Shown here: positions 35,912 to 44,147 of the stretch, in pieces
Layout: every line of letters begins with the position of its first letter
Numbering within the stretch: the stretch's first letter is position 1
Source of the DNA: DASSUW01 sp963835525
GTDB lineage: Bacteria > Actinomycetota > Thermoleophilia > Solirubrobacterales > Solirubrobacteraceae
Length of the DNA: 64,000 nt
Direction of reading: 5' to 3'
NCBI GenBank assembly: GCA_963835525.1
Contig: CAWIFM010000008.1
Span: forward strand, 124,001-188,000
The notes under the pieces: model-generated
What the model was told of the DNA's origin: nothing
The model's input: the letters and a program-made list of their open reading frames with translations, nothing else
Databases searched by the model: none
Translations under genes and position numbers: made by a program

Positions 35912-38527
35912 ATGCCATCCAGAGCCCTTTTCATCTCCCTCGTCCTCATCCTCCTCGCCGCCGCCCCCGCGCAGGCCTCCGGACCGTTCCCCATCACCGA
36001 GAACTTCACGAACTCGACGATGGGCGCCGGCTGGCAGACCTCGGGCACGGCCGCGCTGACCGCGCCCACCGACGGGGAGGGCAACGGCTGGATGCGCCTC
36101 ACGCCCGCCACCAACAACAGCTCCGGCAGCGTCCGCCTCACCCAGAGCTTCCCGTCCACCGACGGCGTGCTCGCCGAGTTCGACTTCGCGATCTGGGGCG
36201 GCACCCAGGCCGACGGCCTCGCCTTCTTCCTCTACGACGGCGCCCAGAACGAGGGCGCCTTCCACCTCGGCCAGCTCGGCGGCTCGCTCGGCTACTCCAA
36301 CTGCGGCGCGAACGCCGGCCTCAGCGGCGCCTACGTCGGCGTGGCGTTCGACGTCTACGGCAACTTCGCCAACACCGCGTTCTGCGGCCAGACCGGCATC
36401 ACGAACGCCCTGAGCAAGAACACGGTCGTCGTCCGCGGCGGCCAGTCGCAGGGCTACACGTACCTCGGTCACGCGGCCGCCGCGCAGCCGCTGCGCACCA
36501 ACCGCTCGCAGCCGCTGCACGCTCGCGTCGCCGTGGTCGACGACAAGCTGTCGGTCTTCATCACCTACGCCGACGGCCAGATCCAGCAGGTCCTCTCCGA
36601 CTTCGCCCTCCCGGCCCCGCCGCAGGACCTCAAGCTCGGCTTCGTGGCCGGCACGGGCGGCCAGAACGACAACCACGAGGTGCGCCACGGCAGCGTCCGC
36701 CTGCCCGTCGACCTCGAGACCACCGTCACCGACGGCCTCGCCGGCACCGACCGCGCCGGCACGCTCTCGTGGACCGCGACCGTGACCAACCACGGCCCGA
36801 ACCCGGTCGACGACGCCGAGGTCGAGGCGAGCGCCCTGACCTCCGGCCTCACCGACATCGAGTGGACCTGCACCGGCTCGTGCCCGGCGGCCTCCGGCAC
36901 CGGCCTGCCCGACACGACGGTCGACCTCGCCGACGGCGCCGGCGCCACCTTCCAGATCACCGCCAGCGCGGGCAGCGCGACCGACGACGCCACGCTGCGC
37001 GTCGCCGCCACGCCGACCGGCGCCACCGGCGAGTACAAGCCGACCAACAACACCGCGACCGACACGACCGACCTCAGCCCGGTGGCCGACACCAACCCCG
37101 CCTTCGCGCTCACGCCCGGCGGGACCGCCGCCGTGGCCTCGCTCGGCACGTGGCGCGGCGGGCACCTGACGCTCTCGCGCCAGTGGCAGCGCTGCGCGCC
37201 CGACGGCACCGCCTGCGCGGACATCGCCGGCGCCACCGGCGGGACCTACGTGGTCACTCCCGACGACGAGGGCAAGACGCTGCGCCTGAAGGTCACGGGC
37301 ACCAACAGCGCCGGCTCGCTGGCCGCCCACAGCGCCGCCTTCGTCCTGCCCGGCACCACGATCGTGTCCGGCCCGCCGGCCCTCACCGCGACCGCCGCCG
37401 CGACGATCGACATCGACTCCGACCGCGGCGACGCCACCTTCGAGTGCTCGCTCGACGGCGCCGCCTTCACCGCCTGCGCCGATCCCGTCGCGCTCGCCGG
37501 CCTCGCCGACGGGGCACACACGCTGAAGGTCCGCGCCAGCTACGGCGGCCTCAATGACGCCTCGCCCGCGACGGTGAGCTGGCGCGTCGACACGACGGCG
37601 CCCGACACGACGATCGCCGCCAGCGTCCGCAAGAGCACGGCGACCTTCGACCTCGGCGGCGGCGACAGCTACGAGTGCCGCCTCGACGGCGGCGAGTTCG
37701 CCGCCTGCGCCGATCCGGCCTCCTTCAGCGATCTCGCCGCCGGCCCTCACACGCTCGAGGCGCGGGCGATCGATGCCGCCGGCAACGTCGACGCGACGCC
37801 GGCCGTCCACACGTGGACGGTGCCGACGCTCACGGCCGAGGTGATCGGCGGCGAGAAGTCCCCGACCGCATCCGCCGGCGTCACCGTCCGCGGCAGCGAG
37901 GTCGGAGTCGGCTGCACGCTCGACGGCGCCCTGATCGCCGACTGCACGGTGCGCGTCTACGCCGACGTCGCCGGCGCCGCCCGCTCCTCCGCGCTGCGCC
38001 TGATCGGCACCGGCCGCGTGACCCCCGGCGGCGCCTCCAGCGCCGAGGTCGAGATCCGGCTGAACGCGCTCGGCCGCCGGCTGCTGCGCGAGAACCCCGA
38101 GGGCCTGCGCACCCGCCTCACCGTCGACGCGACCCCGGTCGGCGCCGACGAGCCGCTCACCACGCGCCTGCGCGCCACGCTGGTCGCCAGCCGCCGCACG
38201 CTCAGCTCCCCGGCCGCCCAGTTCGAGATCCGCAGCGCCAAGCTGCTCAAGGTCACGCGCCGCTGGCTCGACCGCCTGCTCCCGAACCTCGCCGGCTCAC
38301 GCGGCGTGCGCTGCACGGGCCACACGAGCGGCCTCGGCGACGACGCCGCCAACGAGGAGCTCGGGCTCGCGCGCGCCAAGGCCGTCTGCGGCTACCTGCG
38401 CAGCCACGGCGTCAAGGCGACCTTCAGCACCGCCTCGCGCGGCGAGACCCGCCCGCGCGCGTCGAACCGCACGGCCCGCGGCCGGGCGCTCAACCGGCGC
38501 GTCGAGCTGACCGTCACGCGGCGTTAA
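35912..38527 (+). CDS. Secreted lectin-like/Ig-like protein with C-terminal OmpA-like domain
   Basis: 871 residues. Signal peptide (MPSRALFISLVLILLAAAPA). Residues about 28-270 look like an L-type (legume-like) lectin fold (DGLAFFLYDGAQNEG, SGAYVGVAFDVYGNFAN), then a DUF11/CARDB-like beta domain, Ig-like and ECSLDGAAFTACADP-type repeats, and finally an OmpA-like peptidoglycan-binding domain (LARAKAVCGYLRSHGVKA, RGRALNRRVELTVT, about 775-871). In a Gram-positive-type cell the OmpA domain would hold the protein in the wall. Likely adhesin or matrix protein. Its TAA overlaps the TAA of the convergent sigma factor gene. Confidence 0.82.
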   Translation: MPSRALFISLVLILLAAAPAQASGPFPITENFTNSTMGAGWQTSGTAALTAPTDGEGNGWMRLTPATNNSSGSVRLTQSFPSTDGVLAEFDFAIWGGTQADGLAFFLYDGAQNEGAFHLGQLGGSLGYSNCGANAGLSGAYVGVAFDVYGNFANTAFCGQTGITNALSKNTVVVRGGQSQGYTYLGHAAAAQPLRTNRSQPLHARVAVVDDKLSVFITYADGQIQQVLSDFALPAPPQDLKLGFVAGTGGQNDNHEVRHGSVRLPVDLETTVTDGLAGTDRAGTLSWTATVTNHGPNPVDDAEVEASALTSGLTDIEWTCTGSCPAASGTGLPDTTVDLADGAGATFQITASAGSATDDATLRVAATPTGATGEYKPTNNTATDTTDLSPVADTNPAFALTPGGTAAVASLGTWRGGHLTLSRQWQRCAPDGTACADIAGATGGTYVVTPDDEGKTLRLKVTGTNSAGSLAAHSAAFVLPGTTIVSGPPALTATAAATIDIDSDRGDATFECSLDGAAFTACADPVALAGLADGAHTLKVRASYGGLNDASPATVSWRVDTTAPDTTIAASVRKSTATFDLGGGDSYECRLDGGEFAACADPASFSDLAAGPHTLEARAIDAAGNVDATPAVHTWTVPTLTAEVIGGEKSPTASAGVTVRGSEVGVGCTLDGALIADCTVRVYADVAGAARSSALRLIGTGRVTPGGASSAEVEIRLNALGRRLLRENPEGLRTRLTVDATPVGADEPLTTRLRATLVASRRTLSSPAAQFEIRSAKLLKVTRRWLDRLLPNLAGSRGVRCTGHTSGLGDDAANEELGLARAKAVCGYLRSHGVKATFSTASRGETRPRASNRTARGRALNRRVELTVTRR

Positions 38528-39352
38528 GCAGCTCTCGCGTGAAGGGGAGGGCGCCCGAGCGCGCGCAGCGCCCGGTCCTCGACCTGGCGCACCTGGTGCG
38601 GCTTGACGCCGAGCGCGCGCGCGGTCTCCGCGGGCGTGTGCGGGCGCCTCGTCGCCGAGGCCGTAGCGCAGCTCGAGCACGCGCCGCTCGACCGGGCCGA
38701 GGTGCCCGAGCGCGGCGGTCACGCCGTCGCGCTCGGCGCCGGCCATCGCCTCGTCCTCGGGCGACGGGAGGTCGGACGCGAGCAGGTCGCCCAGCTCGGT
38801 CTCGCCGTCGTCGGCGATCGGGGCGTCGAGCGAGGCGGGCCGCCGGCCCGCGCCGCGCAGGCGCTCGACCTCCTCGAGCTCCCAGTCGAGGTCGGCGGCC
38901 AGCTCCTCCGAGCTGGGGGTGCCGCCGAGCCGGGTGGACAGCATGCGCTCGGCGATCTCGAGCTTGCGGACGCGGTCGGCCACCGGGATCGGCAGCCGCA
39001 CGATCCGGCCCTTGTCGGCCAGCGCGCGGCCGATCGCCTGGCGGATCCACAGCGTCGCGTAGGTGGAGAAGCGGAAGCCCTTCCGGTAGTCGAACTTCTC
39101 GACGGCGCGGACGAGGCCGATCGTGCCCTCCTGGATGAGGTCCTGCATCGTGAGCCCGGAGTCCTCGCGCTGGTAGCGCTTGGCGACGTGCACGACGAGC
39201 CGCAGGTTGGCCTCGATCATGTGGTCCTTGGCGGCCAGGTCGCCGCGCTCCACGCGGCGGGCCAGATCCTTCTCCTGCGACGGCGTGAGCAGAGGCGTGC
39301 GAGCGATGCGCCGCAGGTACAGGGCCAGGCCGTCGTCGTGTCGGTCACTCAT
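38524..39352 (-). pseudogene. Sigma-70 family RNA polymerase sigma factor, one apparent frameshift near the 3' end
   Basis: About 275 aa. Region 1.2 (DGLALYLRRIARTPLLTPSQ), region 2 (ANLRLVVHVAKRYQRE, GLTMQDLIQEGTIGLVRAVE, FDYRKGFRFSTYATLWIRQA), region 3 and region 4 (LGHLGPVERRVLELRYGL) are clear, as in group 1/2 sigma factors (RpoD/HrdB-like). One extra base in GGG at 38642-38644 shifts the frame in region 4.2; in the corrected frame it ends TARALGVKPHQVRQVED..RALRALG and stops at 38524. It is short for a primary sigma factor, so a group 2 alternative factor is likely. Divergent from htrA. Confidence 0.86.
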
Positions 39353-39379
39353 TCCATGTGCAACTTTCGGACGCGATCC

Positions 39380-39417
39380 TCAAGCGCTGGTGAAGGGTCC
39401 ATCAAGGGCTCCTGAAG
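39380..39417 (+). promoter_or_regulatory. Four T(C/G)AAG repeats at exact 11-bp spacing upstream of htrA
   Basis: TCAAG (39380), TGAAG (39391), TCAAG (39402) and TGAAG (39413) are each 11 bases apart, one helical turn, the layout of direct-repeat boxes bound by OmpR/PhoP-family regulators. They lie 25 bases before a possible -10 (TACTTA, 39442-39447); AGGAG (39471-39475) then precedes the htrA start. Confidence 0.6.
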
Positions 39418-39481
39418 CCTTATGCGGAGCTGACGCGCGCGTACTTACCGTCGCCGTCGCCACCCACTTCAGGAGATCGCC

Positions 39482-40645
39482 GTGAACCGCCTCTGGACCG
39501 ACGGGCCCCCGACCCAGACCTACACCCCGCCGCAGCCCCCTCAACCGCCGTACGCGGCGCCGCCGGCCTACCCGCCGCCGCCCCCGCCGCCGCGCGACCG
39601 CGGGCGCTGGCTCGCCGCCTTCGGAGGCGGCACCGTGTCCGCCGTCGCGGTCGCCGCCGTGCTGCTCGGCACCGGCCTGGCCGACAACGGCAGCAACAGC
39701 GCCACGCCCGCGAGCCCCGGCACCACGACGCCGGTGTCGGTCTCCAGCAGCGACGCGCGCGGCAACCTCGTGCGCACGATCTACGCCGCCGCCAGCCCGA
39801 GCGTCGTCTCGGTGCGCACCGGCGAGGGCTCCGGCACCGGCTTCCTGGTCGACAGCGACGGCACGATCGTCACCAACGCCCACGTGGTCGGCGACAACTC
39901 GCAGGTCCAGGTGCGCTTCACGGACGACGGCGACTTCCACGACGCGCGCGTGCTCGGCGTCGACGAGTCGACCGACCTCGCCGCCATCAAGGTCGACGCG
40001 AGCGCCGCCAACGGCGTCAAGCCGCTCGCCCTGGCCGACTCCGACAACGTGCAGGTGGGCGACACCGCGCTCGCCATCGGCTATCCGCTCGGGCTCGACC
40101 GCACCGCGACCGCGGGCATCGTCTCCGGCCTCGAGCGCGACATCCAGGCGCCCAACGGCTTCTCGATCGACAAGGTCATCCAGACCGACGCTCCGATCAA
40201 CCCCGGCAACTCGGGCGGCCCGCTGCTGAACTCCAAGGGCGAGGTGATCGGCGTCAACTCGCAGATCGCGACCGCCGGCGGCGGCAACGGCAGCGTCGGC
40301 ATCGGCTTCGCGGTGCCCGCCAACACCGTCAAGGAGGTGCTGCCCCAGCTCGAGCGCGGCGCCGCGCCCGAGCACGCCTACCTCGGCGTCTCGACCGCGC
40401 CGGCCGAGAACGGCGGCGCGCAGGTCGGCGAGACGACGGCCGGCGGCCCCGCGGCGAAGGCCGGCCTCCAGGCGGGTGACGTCATCACCGAGGTCGACGG
40501 CGACCAGGTGCAGACCCCCGAGGACGTCGCGACGGCGATCGAGGACAACAAGCCCGGCGACGAGGTCGACGTGAAGGTCGACCGCAACGGCTCCGAGCAC
40601 ACCATCCAGGTCACCCTCGGCCAGCGGCCCGACCAGCTGCCGTGA
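39482..40645 (+). CDS. htrA: HtrA/DegP-like membrane-anchored serine protease with PDZ domain
   Basis: 387 residues from GTG 39482, with AGGAG seven bases upstream. A cytoplasmic Pro/Tyr-rich N-terminus (about 10-37) precedes one membrane helix (FGGGTVSAVAVAAVLLGTGL), a linker, a trypsin-like domain with triad His134 (TNAHVV), Asp165 (STDLAAIKV) and Ser244 (GNSGGPLLNS), and a PDZ domain (AYLGVSTAP to the end). HtrA proteases degrade or refold damaged exported proteins. A GTGA overlap couples it to the VWA gene. The 11-bp repeats upstream suggest two-component control. Confidence 0.93.
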   Translation: MNRLWTDGPPTQTYTPPQPPQPPYAAPPAYPPPPPPPRDRGRWLAAFGGGTVSAVAVAAVLLGTGLADNGSNSATPASPGTTTPVSVSSSDARGNLVRTIYAAASPSVVSVRTGEGSGTGFLVDSDGTIVTNAHVVGDNSQVQVRFTDDGDFHDARVLGVDESTDLAAIKVDASAANGVKPLALADSDNVQVGDTALAIGYPLGLDRTATAGIVSGLERDIQAPNGFSIDKVIQTDAPINPGNSGGPLLNSKGEVIGVNSQIATAGGGNGSVGIGFAVPANTVKEVLPQLERGAAPEHAYLGVSTAPAENGGAQVGETTAGGPAAKAGLQAGDVITEVDGDQVQTPEDVATAIEDNKPGDEVDVKVDRNGSEHTIQVTLGQRPDQLP

Positions 40646-41571
40646 GCTTCCAGGCGCCCGCCTTCCTGATCGCCCTGGCGCTCGTCCCGTTGGCGGCGAT
40701 CGCGTACGGCGCCGCTCAGCGGCGCCGGCGCGCCGCCGCCGACGCGTTCGCCGGCCCGGCCGTGCGCGCATCCGCGCTGCCGCGCACGCCGGGCTGGCGG
40801 CGTCACGCCCCGGTCGCCCTCTACGGGGCCGCGCTCGCCGCCCTGGCGATCGCGCTGGCGCGGCCTGAGGCGACGGTGGCGGTGCCGACCGAGCAGGCGA
40901 CGGTCGTGCTGGCGATCGACCGCTCCGGCTCGATGCGCGCCACCGACGTGGCGCCGTCGCGGCTGGCCGCGGTCAAGTCGGCCGCCGCGCGCTTCCTCGA
41001 CAGCGTGCCGCGGCGGGTGAAGGTGGGTGCCGTGACCTACAACGGCCGGCCGGACGTGCTCGAGGCGCCGGCCACCGACCGCGCCCCGGTGCGCGCGGCG
41101 ATCGAGGCGATCGAGGCCAAGGGCGGGACGGCGAGCGGCGACGGGCTGGCGGCGGCGCTGGACCTGATCGCTCGCGGCGGCGCCGAGCGGCCGCCGGCCG
41201 CGGTGGTGCTGATCTCCGACGGCAAGTCCACGCGCGGGCAGGACCCGGTGACCGTCGCGCGAGAGGGCGGCATCCCGGTCTACACGGTGGCGCTCGGGAC
41301 GCCGGAGGGCACCGTGGTCGACGCCGAGGGCGTGACCCATCAGGCGACCCCGGATCCCGCGACGATGCAGGCGGTCGCCGAGGCCTCCGGCGGGCAGTCG
41401 TTCACGGTCGAGGACGCCGACCGGCTGTCAGCGGTCTACGAGCGGCTCGGCTCGCAGGTCGCCACCGAGCGCGAGCCGCGCGAGATCACCGCGGCCTTCG
41501 CGGGCGGCGCCCTTCTGCTCGTGGCCGGCGGCGCTTTGATGTCGCTGCACTGGTTCAGGCGGCTCGTTTAA
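40642..41571 (+). CDS. VWA-domain membrane protein (BatA-like)
   Basis: 309 residues from GTG 40642, overlapping the htrA stop. Two N-terminal membrane helices, an extracytoplasmic von Willebrand A domain with intact MIDAS (AIDRSGSMRATD, then Thr/Asp in GGTASGDGL and LISDGKSTRG) and one C-terminal helix, the BatA/Aerotolerance layout. It is a close relative of the VWA protein at 48982-49905 (both have ALARPEATVAVP and IPVYTVALGTP-like segments), but here it is paired with htrA and not with MoxR-DUF58. Confidence 0.88.
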   Translation: MSFQAPAFLIALALVPLAAIAYGAAQRRRRAAADAFAGPAVRASALPRTPGWRRHAPVALYGAALAALAIALARPEATVAVPTEQATVVLAIDRSGSMRATDVAPSRLAAVKSAAARFLDSVPRRVKVGAVTYNGRPDVLEAPATDRAPVRAAIEAIEAKGGTASGDGLAAALDLIARGGAERPPAAVVLISDGKSTRGQDPVTVAREGGIPVYTVALGTPEGTVVDAEGVTHQATPDPATMQAVAEASGGQSFTVEDADRLSAVYERLGSQVATEREPREITAAFAGGALLLVAGGALMSLHWFRRLV

Positions 41572-41584
41572 GGAATCTTCGCTG

Positions 41585-41601
41585 CCGCTTACCTCTCCTT
41601 A
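41585..41601 (+). promoter_or_regulatory. 17-bp motif shared with the response-regulator promoter
   Basis: CCGCTTACCTCTCCTTA here matches CCGTTTAGCCCTCCTTA (complement of 45853-45869) at 14 of 17 positions. In both places the motif lies on the sense strand, about 36-41 bases before a start codon, and contains TTA repeats 10 bases apart. Confidence 0.5.
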
Positions 41602-41642
41602 GTGTCATGCCGCTTGACTGGCTGGCCATGGGGAGTCGCACA

Positions 41643-41840
41643 ATGAGGTCGGTCTTCGCGGTGGCGCTGTGCTCTGGCGTGGCGATGGTCGGCGTCTCGG
41701 TCCACGGGCTGCTGGGCGTCGACACCGAGCTGCAGCGCTCCGTGCTGGCCGCGGAGCAGACGTTCGAGCGGCAGCACCAGACGATCCGCGTGATCGACCG
41801 CGGTGACTGCGAGCCGCCGCGGGAGCACTCGCGCATCTAG
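41643..41840 (+). CDS. Small exported or membrane protein (65 aa)
   Basis: ATG 41643 has GGGGAG seven bases upstream; ATG 41607 is open but lies against the shared motif. The product has an N-terminal hydrophobic helix (SVFAVALCSGVAMVGVSVHG) and a short polar tail (RQHQTIRVIDRGDCEPP), so it should be exported or anchored. No family recognised. It lies between the htrA-VWA pair and the spermidine-synthase-like gene (10-base gap). Confidence 0.6.
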   Translation: MRSVFAVALCSGVAMVGVSVHGLLGVDTELQRSVLAAEQTFERQHQTIRVIDRGDCEPPREHSRI

Positions 41841-41850
41841 GGTCCCGGCC

Positions 41851-43221
41851 GTGCGTGGCGCGGCCGCCCTCGTCTTCATCTCGTCCGGCGCGATCCTGGT
41901 GCTGGAGATCCTCGGCATCCGGCTGCTCGCGCCGTACGTCGGGCTGACGATCGAGACGACCACGGTGATCATCGGCACCGTGCTGGCCGGCATCGCCGCC
42001 GGCGCGGCGGTCGGCGGGCGCGCCGCCGACGAGCTCGATCCGCGGCGGCTGCTGGCCGGGCTGCTGGCCGCCGGCGGGGCGCTGGCGATCGCGACGGTGC
42101 CGCTCGCGCGCGGCCTCGGCAGCGCGCTCGACGAGGACGCCGGCGCGGCTGCCGTCCTGATCGCGGCGGTGGCGCTCTTCCCGCCCGCCGCCGTCCTCAG
42201 CGCCGTGACGCCGACCGTGGCGCGGATGCAGCTGCGCGACCTGAACACGACCGGCGCCGTCGTCGGCCGCCTGTCGGCGTGGGCGACCGCCGGCGGGCTG
42301 GTGGGCACGTTCGCGACCGGCTTCGTGATCGTCCCGCTGGTGCCCACCGACGTCGCCGTCGTCGCCGTGGGGGTCGTCCTCGTCGTGCTCGGCCTCGTCG
42401 TCGCCCGCACCGGCGCTGCGCTGGCGGCCGGCGCCGGCGCGATCGTCATGGGCGCCGCCACGCTGGCGGCCGGCGCGCCGTGCGACGCCGAGACCGTCTA
42501 CCACTGCGCGCGCGTGGAGGAGGACCCTGGGCGGGAGGGCGGGCGCGTGCTGCGGCTCGAGCGCCTGCGCCACTCGTACGTCGACCTCCAGGACCCGACG
42601 CACCTCGAGTTCGACTACACGCAATGGATGGGCGCCGCCATCGACGACATGCCCGCGGGGCCGCTCGACGCCGTGTTCGTCGGCGGCGGCGGGTTCACGC
42701 TGCCGCGCTACATCGCGGCAACCCGGCCGGGCTCGCGCTCGCGGGTGCTGGAGGTCGACGGCGACCTCGTCGAGCTCGTGCGCGAGCGGCTGGGCCTGCG
42801 GACCGGGCCGGACCTGCGCGTGCGCGTGGGGGACGCCCGGCTGACGCTGCGGGGCGAGCCCACGGACTCGGCCGACCTCGTGGTCGGCGACGCGTTCGGC
42901 GGCGTCGCCGTGCCGTGGCATCTCACCACGGAGGAGTTCGCGCGCGATATCCGGCGCGTGCTGCGGCCGGACGGGCTGTACCTGCTCAACGTCATCGACT
43001 ACGAGCCGCGCGCGCTCGTGCGCGCCGAGCAGGCCACGCTGCGCGAGGTGTTCGAGAACGTGGCGCTCGTCGGGCACCCCGACCCGGGCGGCAACCACGT
43101 CTTCCTCGCCTCCGACGCGCCGCTCCCGGAGCTGCCCGCGCCCGAGCTCGACCTGCCCGGCGGCGACGTGCTGCGCGACGACGACGCCCCGGCCGACCAG
43201 CTCCTCACCCCGGCCGCATGA
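41851..43221 (+). CDS. Spermidine-synthase-like protein with N-terminal membrane domain
   Basis: 456 residues from GTG 41851. About six N-terminal membrane segments (SGAILVLEILGIRLLAPYVG, typical of fused MFS/spermidine synthases), then a Rossmann methyltransferase-like spermidine synthase domain from about 220: FDYTQWMGAAI, AVFVGGGGFTLPRYIAA, VLEVDGDLVELVRERLG and VRVGDARLTLRG. The aminopropyltransferase Asp residues seem partly kept (VVGDAFGG). The substrate need not be spermidine. An ATGA overlap couples it to the next gene. Confidence 0.83.
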   Translation: MRGAAALVFISSGAILVLEILGIRLLAPYVGLTIETTTVIIGTVLAGIAAGAAVGGRAADELDPRRLLAGLLAAGGALAIATVPLARGLGSALDEDAGAAAVLIAAVALFPPAAVLSAVTPTVARMQLRDLNTTGAVVGRLSAWATAGGLVGTFATGFVIVPLVPTDVAVVAVGVVLVVLGLVVARTGAALAAGAGAIVMGAATLAAGAPCDAETVYHCARVEEDPGREGGRVLRLERLRHSYVDLQDPTHLEFDYTQWMGAAIDDMPAGPLDAVFVGGGGFTLPRYIAATRPGSRSRVLEVDGDLVELVRERLGLRTGPDLRVRVGDARLTLRGEPTDSADLVVGDAFGGVAVPWHLTTEEFARDIRRVLRPDGLYLLNVIDYEPRALVRAEQATLREVFENVALVGHPDPGGNHVFLASDAPLPELPAPELDLPGGDVLRDDDAPADQLLTPAA

Positions 43222-44147
43222 AGGACGAGGTCGAGCAGATCGCGGCGATGGACGACCCGGTGATCCGCAACCTGCGGATCACCGAGTGCTACTCGCGGCT
43301 CGCGGCGGCCATGCCGCCGGGCAGCGCGAACTGGTGCACGTTCGCCACCTGGGCGTCGCGCCAGGCGGGCCGCACGATCCGCGGCGAGGACCTGCTCTAC
43401 CGCCTGCAGGGCGAGCTCATGCGCGACGCCGAGCTGCTGCATCCGATCCAGTCGCTCTGGCGCTGGCTGCTGCGCCGCGGGCTCCTGCGCAAGAACACGT
43501 GGTTCGGGAAGCTGCACACGCCGTTCGACGCGTTCGAGCTGGCGAGCGACGCGGTGGCGCGCGGGAACCTGAAGGTGTTCGCGGAGATCGGCCTCGTGTT
43601 CGCGCGCTGGATCGACGACGGCGCCATGCCCACCGAGCCGCCGCTCCTGCGCCAGGCCTTCGCGCGCTACGAGCAGCGGCCGTCGCCCGAGCAGGTCACG
43701 CTCGCCAACCTGGAGATCGGGCTGCACGAGCAGACGCGCCTGCAGCCGGAGATCCGCGAGGCGCTGGACGCCGCGCTGGCCCCGACGCGCCGGCTGCTCG
43801 CCTGGCCGCTGCAGCGCAAGCTCACCCAGCTCAGCCGGGTGGTGATCACGGAGTCGCTGATGGTGATGACGCTGCCGGGCATCGTGCTGTGGCTGGGCCG
43901 CAACCTCGAGGTGGCCGGCGAGGTGACCGACCCGGAGCTACGGGAGCTGGTCGGGCGCTACGAGCCGGTCCCGCCCGCGCTCGACGACTGCGGCGCCGAG
44001 GACTGGTCGGTGCTCGAGCAGCGCATGCACTACATCAGCCACCTGTTCCGCGCCTACCACGAGGACGGCACGCTCGCCTCGGCGCCCTTCACGCCGGCCC
44101 AGGTCGAGCGGATCCTCGCCGGCGCGCTGCCCGACGGCGACCTGTGA
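43218..44147 (+). CDS. Conserved hypothetical protein (309 aa)
   Basis: ATG 43218 overlaps the TGA of the previous gene. No signal peptide. It opens MDDPVIRNLRITECYSRLA and contains NWCTFATWASRQAGRTIRG and LANLEIGLHEQTRLQPEI, which look like strongly conserved segments (Trp, Cys, Asn, His-Glu), and a hydrophobic stretch VITESLMVMTLPGIVLWLG (near 215). I do not recognise the family. Translational coupling suggests a job with the spermidine-synthase-like protein. Its last 94 bases overlap the 3' end of the histidine kinase frame on the other strand. Confidence 0.75.
   Translation: MKDEVEQIAAMDDPVIRNLRITECYSRLAAAMPPGSANWCTFATWASRQAGRTIRGEDLLYRLQGELMRDAELLHPIQSLWRWLLRRGLLRKNTWFGKLHTPFDAFELASDAVARGNLKVFAEIGLVFARWIDDGAMPTEPPLLRQAFARYEQRPSPEQVTLANLEIGLHEQTRLQPEIREALDAALAPTRRLLAWPLQRKLTQLSRVVITESLMVMTLPGIVLWLGRNLEVAGEVTDPELRELVGRYEPVPPALDDCGAEDWSVLEQRMHYISHLFRAYHEDGTLASAPFTPAQVERILAGALPDGDL

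Noticed and set aside
35843..37810. A 655-codon minus-strand frame opposite the lectin/OmpA gene
   Set aside because: It is a shadow of the plus-strand gene, Gly/Val/Arg-rich and without recognisable motif, while the plus-strand protein has a signal peptide and domains.
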